Shown: positions 58,528 to 64,000 of the stretch, piece by piece
Position numbering within the stretch: position 1 is the first letter of the stretch
Layout of the letters: each line of letters begins with the position of its first letter
Assembly: GCA_949318235.1 (NCBI GenBank)
Contig: OX439132.1
Coordinates: 48,668,771-48,732,770 of the forward strand
Reading direction: 5' to 3'
Length of the DNA stretch: 64,000 nt
Origin: Ecdyonurus torrentis
Lineage: Eukaryota > Arthropoda > Insecta > Ephemeroptera > Heptageniidae
Made by a program: the position numbers and the translations under genes
Notes under the pieces: model-generated
The model's database searches: none
What the model saw: only the letters and a program-made list of their open reading frames with translations
What the model was told of the DNA's origin: nothing

Positions 58528-61360
58528 TTTGTTTGGTTTGTCGAAACCGAATACTCGAAAATGTTGGACCGAATTCGAGTTCATCTCGGTTTAAATTTAC
58601 AGCTCTAGGTTATGCCGTATTGAATATAGACTTTTTTTAATAACTGAAAAATAGTATATATTGCAGCACAATGATATGTAATTTACTTCTTCTATTATTA
58701 GTTCGTTTCAAATACTACAGCAATTACCTTGCTTATATTATTTTAGTCAAAATATTTATATATTAAATATGATTTTATAAGAAATTTATAAATATCGGGC
58801 AACTGAAATATATTCTCTCGTAGTTTGTTTCTGTGATATAGGGTCTTTAGCTTCTGTCAAAGAGAAATGCGATGTGGGGGGAAGAATCAGTGAGAAGTAT
58901 TCCGAGGATTGCAGCCAAAAAGTAATTTGGACGAGTCAAAACATTAATGAGTCCGATCCATTTATGTTTTCATTAATGAATATAACACACCCAAATTCGC
59001 ACGATTGCTCTGTTCAACCAAAAAATTAATTAAAAAAATACAGTGTTGCTATGAAGCTAAATTTTATGAATGTAGTACACACCTACCCTACCAACACCCT
59101 CTAGAAATATTTGGAAAAAACAATCAAACTGTAAGCAACCCCACGTGATTTAGTTTCCGTCGTGCAGAACAATCGGGAGAACATAAGAAAAACATTTAAA
59201 ATTCACATAACGTAAAATAAATATAAAACATTATTTTGCTTCAATATTTTAATTGTTTTGCACTAAAAAAAATAAATAAATAAATAAATTGGCGCGATCG
59301 ATCTCAATTTTATGAATGTAGTGCACACCTACCCTACCAACATCCTACCCGCAACATGAAATGAAATAAAAATTAGTAAAAAAAAGTTTTCTTTTTTTGT
59401 CAAGAAAAACAAAAATTGGACCATTAGAATAATTACAAGAAGAAAATAAGAGGTAAAATAAATAAATTATTCAAATTTTACTTAATAGTGATTGAAATTT
59501 ATTTACAAAACTTTCCACAATATTATCAGTTGAGTCGGAAATTTTAGGTTGAAATGTTAGTAAAAAAGGGTCAGTTGAAGTTGATTTTTCTGCACAAAAA
59601 AGGTGATAAAACCTGAAAAAAGGTGATAAAATAATACATATAATATATAATAAAATTTCTTTTTTTTAATGTATGCTATACTGCCTATAGGTATTTTGTG
59701 GTTACATGCAAGCACAAGCAAAAAAAAAAAAAAAAAAAAATTGTATTTTTTATAAATGTATTATGTATTTTGTATACAAAAAAAGTTACATAAATGCTAA
59801 ATTTTATTTTTCAATTATCAAGTATGGGAAAATATTTAAAATTTTGGTACGACAATGTGCACTATTTAATCTGATGGTATTTGTTATGCATTTTGCAATA
59901 TGCCAACATGAAGTTATGTAGACCAATGTCCATTTGTTATTTTTTTTTAAATTTTTTTTTTCAATTTGAGTTATTATTATTAGGTATTTGCATTTAAATT
60001 AAACAATAATGCCTGCAGCACAATTAACAATACTATTTACTGTGCTTGAGATGTGTGGACAATGGCATCCTGTCAAAACTCTTATAGCATCTTGATTATC
60101 GGAAAAAAAAAAAAAAAAAAAAAAAAATGGGACTTAATAGATCGTGTATTTTGACGACTCGTTTACGGTCTCATCGCCAGCTGGCTCTTTTTCGAGCTGA
60201 AAACTCGAAAAAGCTCCAAACTCTTTTTTTTTTTTTTTTTTTTTTGTCGAAACCGAATACTCGAAAATGTTGGTCCGAATTCGAGTTCAGCTCCGTTTAA
60301 ATTTACAGCTCTAGATTATGCCGTATTTAATATGGACTGTTTTTTAATAACAGAAAAATATGATCTATTGCCGCACAATGATATATGTAATTTACTTCTT
60401 CTATTATTAGTTCGTTTCAAATACTATAGCAATTATTATCTTGCTTATATTATGTTAGTCAAAATATATATATATATTAAATATGTTTTTATAAGAAATT
60501 TATAAATATCGGGCAACCGAAATATATTTTCTCATAGTTTGTTTCTGTAATATAGGGTCTTTAGCTTCTCTCAAAGAGAAATGCGATGTGGGGGGAAGAA
60601 TCAGTGAGAAGCATTCCGAGGATTGCAGCAAAAAAATAATTTTGACGAGTCAAAACATTAATGAGTCCGAACTATTTATGTTTTTATTAATGAATATAAC
60701 ACACCCAAAGTCGCACGATTGTTCTGCTCGACAAAAAAAATAATTAAAAAAAAAAGTGTTGCTAGTAAGCTAAATGTTATGAATGTAGTACACACCTACC
60801 CTACCAACACCCTCTAGAAATATTTGGAAAAAATAATCAAACTGTGAGCAACCCCACGTGATTTAGTTTCCGTCGTGCAGAACAATCGGGAGAACATAAG
60901 AAAATCATTTAAAATTCACATAACGTAAAATAAATATAAAACATTATTTTGCTTCAATATTTTAATTGTTTTGCACTAAAAAAAAAAAGTAAATAAATAA
61001 ATTGGCGCGATCGATCTGAATTTTATGAATGTAGTGCACACCTACCCTACCAACATCCTACCCGCAACCTGAAATAAAATAAAAATTAGTAATTTTTTTT
61101 TTTTTTGTCAAGAAAAACAAAAATTGGACCAGTAGAATAATTACAAGAAGAAAAGAAGAGGTAAAATAAATAAATTATTCAAATTTTACTTAATAGTGAT
61201 TGAAATTTATTTAGAAAACTTTACACAATATTATCAGTTGAGTCGAAAATTGTAGGTTGAAATGTTAGTAAAAAAGGGTCAGTTGAAGTTGATTTTTCTG
61301 CACAAAAAAGGTGATAAAACCTGAAAAAAGGTGATGAATTCATAAAAAAAAAGGTGATGA
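58528..61360. repeat. Two ~1.7 kb spacer repeats, unit 3 copy b
   Basis: Repeat starts at 58540 and 60246; exon-like frames from 58842 and 60556. Matches 20069-22900 of unit 1 very closely. Confidence 0.75.
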
Positions 61361-62526
61361 AATAATATTTATTATGTATAATAAAATTACTTGTTTTTTA
61401 ATGTATGCTATACTCAATACTGCCTATAGGTATTTTGTGGTTACATGCAAGTACAAGCTACAAAAAAAATGTATTATTCATTGTAATACCATATTTAAAG
61501 GAAACAAATAGACACATCAGACATCACACACAGACACACATAGACAGGCACATTAGCACATTATCATTTCCTTGGGTCATTGGCTCGTCTTCTGCCTCAT
61601 CTTCTTCTTCTTTTTCTTACTCATCTTCACCCTGTTCAATCAGTGTTTCCATGTCAACTTCTTTACCCAGTTTATTTATGCTGCAGTTACATACGACAAT
61701 CATCTCCAGACTGTCCTCATTTAAATTTGATGGCATACAATGAATCTGTTTTAAAAAATTGCGGTAATTTTTTTTTTTTTTTTTTTTAACGTTTTGTAAA
61801 TGGTTAAAAAAAAAAAAATCCTTATTTAGTTGAAAAAAGATGATGAAAAGTTGAAAAATGATAAAAAAAAGAGAAAACCTATTAATAGGTGAAAAAAAAG
61901 TTTATTTCAAACGGCTCGTGGACATTCTTATAAAAAAGGAACATATTATTGATAGCAACAAAAAGGTTATCACCTGAAAATCCAGGCTCTAATTATCAGT
62001 TTTCTTGCGAAGTGTGTTAATATATTATTATTATTAATGCAAATTAAATTTTAAATGTTAATTAGGTTCTCACGAAAACAGACAACGACTGCCTAGTAGT
62101 TTGATATATTTATAAAATAACTCCCATGCAAGTCGTACGGAGACGTGATCAATACATATATCTGCACGTGTGTAATCTGCCCGATTGAAAAAAATTAAAA
62201 GGCTTCAAAATAATAGTAATAAAAAAAGATATTTATGCAGCTCGTTAGATATCTTTTACTTGAGGAAAAAATAAAAGTAAACTAAGAAACCTCAGCTCTT
62301 GTAAGTTATGATATGATTGTACATTTTAAGAACTTGTCATTCAAAATTTACTCAGCGATATTAAGCAAAGTGTTTAAAAGTTGTATTATGAAAAAAAAAA
62401 AAAAGAAAAAAAAAAAAAAAAAAAAGGCTCATTTATTTGTATATATATTTTTTGAGTTAAAACTAATGTAGTTGTTTTAATAAACCGTTCGATAGGTTAT
62501 TTGTTGAAGTGAGTTTTTGGCTTAAA
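61361..62526. other. Spacer segment preceding H1 of unit 4
   Basis: Same content as 22901-24068, including the exon-like remnant at 61617-61745 (minus). Nothing else recognised. Confidence 0.6.
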
Positions 62527-63279
62527 ATAAAATATTATATATCACATACTTTCCAGAATAAAAAATGACTATGTTTTTCCCCCCCATTAATATTTACGAC
62601 ACTATGTAAAAAAAAAGTTTAGAATTACGATGCGAAGTACTTGTTTTGGTATTATCTTCTTCTTTGTTATTAATTTAAATTGTGTAGTGACTCATTTAAA
62701 ACTTGATGAGCTATAGTAATATTTTTGATGGCGCTGTGAAAGCTGTTCGGGAACCTCCTATGTTGCAACTGAAAATACAGCGGCATGTTGCGTCGGATCT
62801 CGAATTGCTGACGGCGTGTAAGAGCTTGAGATGAGAGGTAGGAATCATGAAATTGTCTTTTTCGTCTGTATATCATGAATAATTAAGAGAGATAGAAACT
62901 TGAGAGTATATTTGATTTGAAATGCACGATAGTGCTGATAGTCGCGCAAATATGTCATGTTTGAGTTGGCGAGTATGAAAGCAGAGAAAACAGGTAGTGA
63001 AGACATTAATCTGAGATTTGAGAGAGAAGTTGGAGGCAGGCGATAGAGTATCGCAACATGAAGAAAAGTTTGAAGAACTGCAGGTTGAAGCACGTTGCTC
63101 GGGAGACTACCTTTCGAGCGTCCCTCACTCTCTCCCTCTCCCAGTCTCCAGCGCGGGCCATTTTCTTATAAGAGGTTGGTATTTTTGCGGCAGTGTGTAG
63201 TATCGAAAAAATGCCGGCTAATCGCTAGATTGTACGCCTTTCGCACTCTCTGACGCACACAATCATCCAGTGAGTAACC
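62527..63279 (+). promoter_or_regulatory. H1 upstream region and promoter, unit 4
   Basis: Core TTATAAGAGGTTGGTA at 63166-63181. Confidence 0.7.
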
Positions 63280-63891
63280 ATGGCCGATACTGCTGCACCC
63301 GTCACTGCTCCGGCACCAGCTGCTGCCTCCCCTTCCAAGGCAAAGAAGACAGCGAAGAAGACCGCCGGCCCAAAGAAGCCTGCATCTAAGCCGTCGCATC
63401 CACCCACCGCCGAAATGGTGAAGAGCGCTATTAAGACTCTGAAGGAACGCGGAGGCTCGTCACTGCAGGCCATCAAGAAGTACATCTCCGCCACCTACAA
63501 GGTGGATGCAGAGAAGCTTGCTCCATTCATCCGCAAGTATCTCAAGTCTGCCGTTGCCTCCGGTGCCTTGGTGCAAACCAAGGGTAAGGGTGCTGCTGGC
63601 TCTTTCAAGCTGAGCGCAGCTGCTCCTAAGGAGAAGAAGCCCAAGGCTGCCAAGAAACCGGCCGCTAAGAAGGAGAAGAAGCCTGCTGCTGCTGCTGCTA
63701 AGAAAAGTAAGAGCGCTTCCGCCAAGAAGGCAAAGTCTCCAAAGAAGGAGAAGAAGCCGGCCGCAGCAAAGCCAAAGAAGGCCCCGACAAAGGCGAAGAA
63801 GGCGAAACCCGCTGCCAAACCCAAGGCTCCTAAGCCTAAGAAGGCAGCTGCCAAGCCAAAGATCGCCAAGCCCAAGGCCGCCAAGAAATAA
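63280..63891 (+). CDS. H1: Linker histone H1, unit 4
   Basis: 203 residues, identical to the other three copies. The window ends 109 bp after its stop, so the rest of unit 4 is not seen. Confidence 0.98.
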   Translation: MADTAAPVTAPAPAAASPSKAKKTAKKTAGPKKPASKPSHPPTAEMVKSAIKTLKERGGSSLQAIKKYISATYKVDAEKLAPFIRKYLKSAVASGALVQTKGKGAAGSFKLSAAAPKEKKPKAAKKPAAKKEKKPAAAAAKKSKSASAKKAKSPKKEKKPAAAKPKKAPTKAKKAKPAAKPKAPKPKKAAAKPKIAKPKAAKK

Positions 63892-63953
63892 GTAGGCGCT
63901 CCTGCTGCTGGAGAAGTTGGCTCGTTCGCCGTCTACGTGACAAGAAACGAAAC

Positions 63954-63969
63954 GGCCCTTTTAAGGGCC
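63954..63969 (+). terminator. Histone 3' stem-loop of H1, unit 4
   Basis: GGCCCTTTTAAGGGCC, ACCACT flank. Confidence 0.95.
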
Positions 63970-64000
63970 ACCACTCGCACTCACTGAGAGTCTAACTTGC

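Larger units (their letters stand above)
53329..61362. repeat. 4,017-bp tandem duplication in the unit 3 spacer
   Basis: 53329-57345 and 57346-61362 are successive copies, each with a GC-rich block, a duplicated H1 promoter and two 1.7 kb-type repeats. Corresponding features are offset by 4,017 bp. Small differences (GAGGAG for GACGAG near 56620; A-tract lengths) show the copies have begun to diverge. Confidence 0.9.

Overview
The window is a eukaryotic, almost certainly insect, replication-dependent histone locus. It holds three complete histone repeat units and the start of a fourth (H1 start codons at 745, 24823, 38275 and 63280, giving unit lengths of 24.1, 13.5 and 25.0 kb). The five core and linker proteins are intronless and insect-like. 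Each gene is followed by the metazoan histone 3' stem-loop instead of relying on a poly(A) signal. The species cannot be named; the AT-rich spacers and the H1 N-terminus are compatible with a hemipteran, but that is a guess.

Unit layout: H1(+) and H3(-) are convergent; H3(-) and H4(+) are divergent; H4(+) and H2A(-) convergent; H2A(-) and H2B(+) divergent; and H2B(+) is convergent with a sixth gene (-). The sixth gene encodes a 49-residue Lys/Ala-rich protein that looks like an H1 tail without a globular domain. It has its own histone-type stem-loop and an H1-like promoter motif. All copies of each protein are identical between units, as expected from concerted evolution.

Retroelements: every complete unit has a non-LTR element inserted at the same base pair, about 61 bp upstream of the H3 start codon. 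Units 1 and 3 carry a 5.7 kb Jockey-type LINE (2399-8084; 39929-45643) with both ORFs open. Unit 2 carries a 0.9 kb element (26477-27398) that shares only the 3' end. A longer copy of the short element (48241-49280) sits 77 bp upstream of the 49-aa gene in unit 3. The most interesting feature of the window is that both families imitate histone genes. The LINE 5' region has a 134-bp tandem repeat carrying histone stem-loops (including the ACCA flank) and copies of the H1 core-promoter motif TTATAAGAGGTTGGTA. The short element has a perfect 16-nt copy of the histone stem-loop. Both families also share a nested 3' RNA hairpin in which the base pairs have changed in a compensatory way. My inference is a retrotransposon group adapted to the histone locus, using histone transcription and/or SLBP for expression or targeting.

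Spacers: between the 49-aa gene and the next H1 are 7-14 kb of nested repeats. These include decayed integrase-like fragments, TIR elements, GC-rich 106-bp repeats with small hairpins, and four duplicated H1 promoters ending after nine H1 codons. The latter recall rDNA spacer promoters. Spacer length differs by unequal exchange: unit 3 has a 4,017-bp tandem duplication and unit 2 lacks one ~1.7 kb repeat. Unit 1 is the outlier. It carries a 3.4 kb TIR element (10802-14194) and a 4.7 kb foreign segment (14322-19052) with a four-exon Ser-rich gene, truncated at its 3' end, whose first intron holds a 15-copy poly-C minisatellite.
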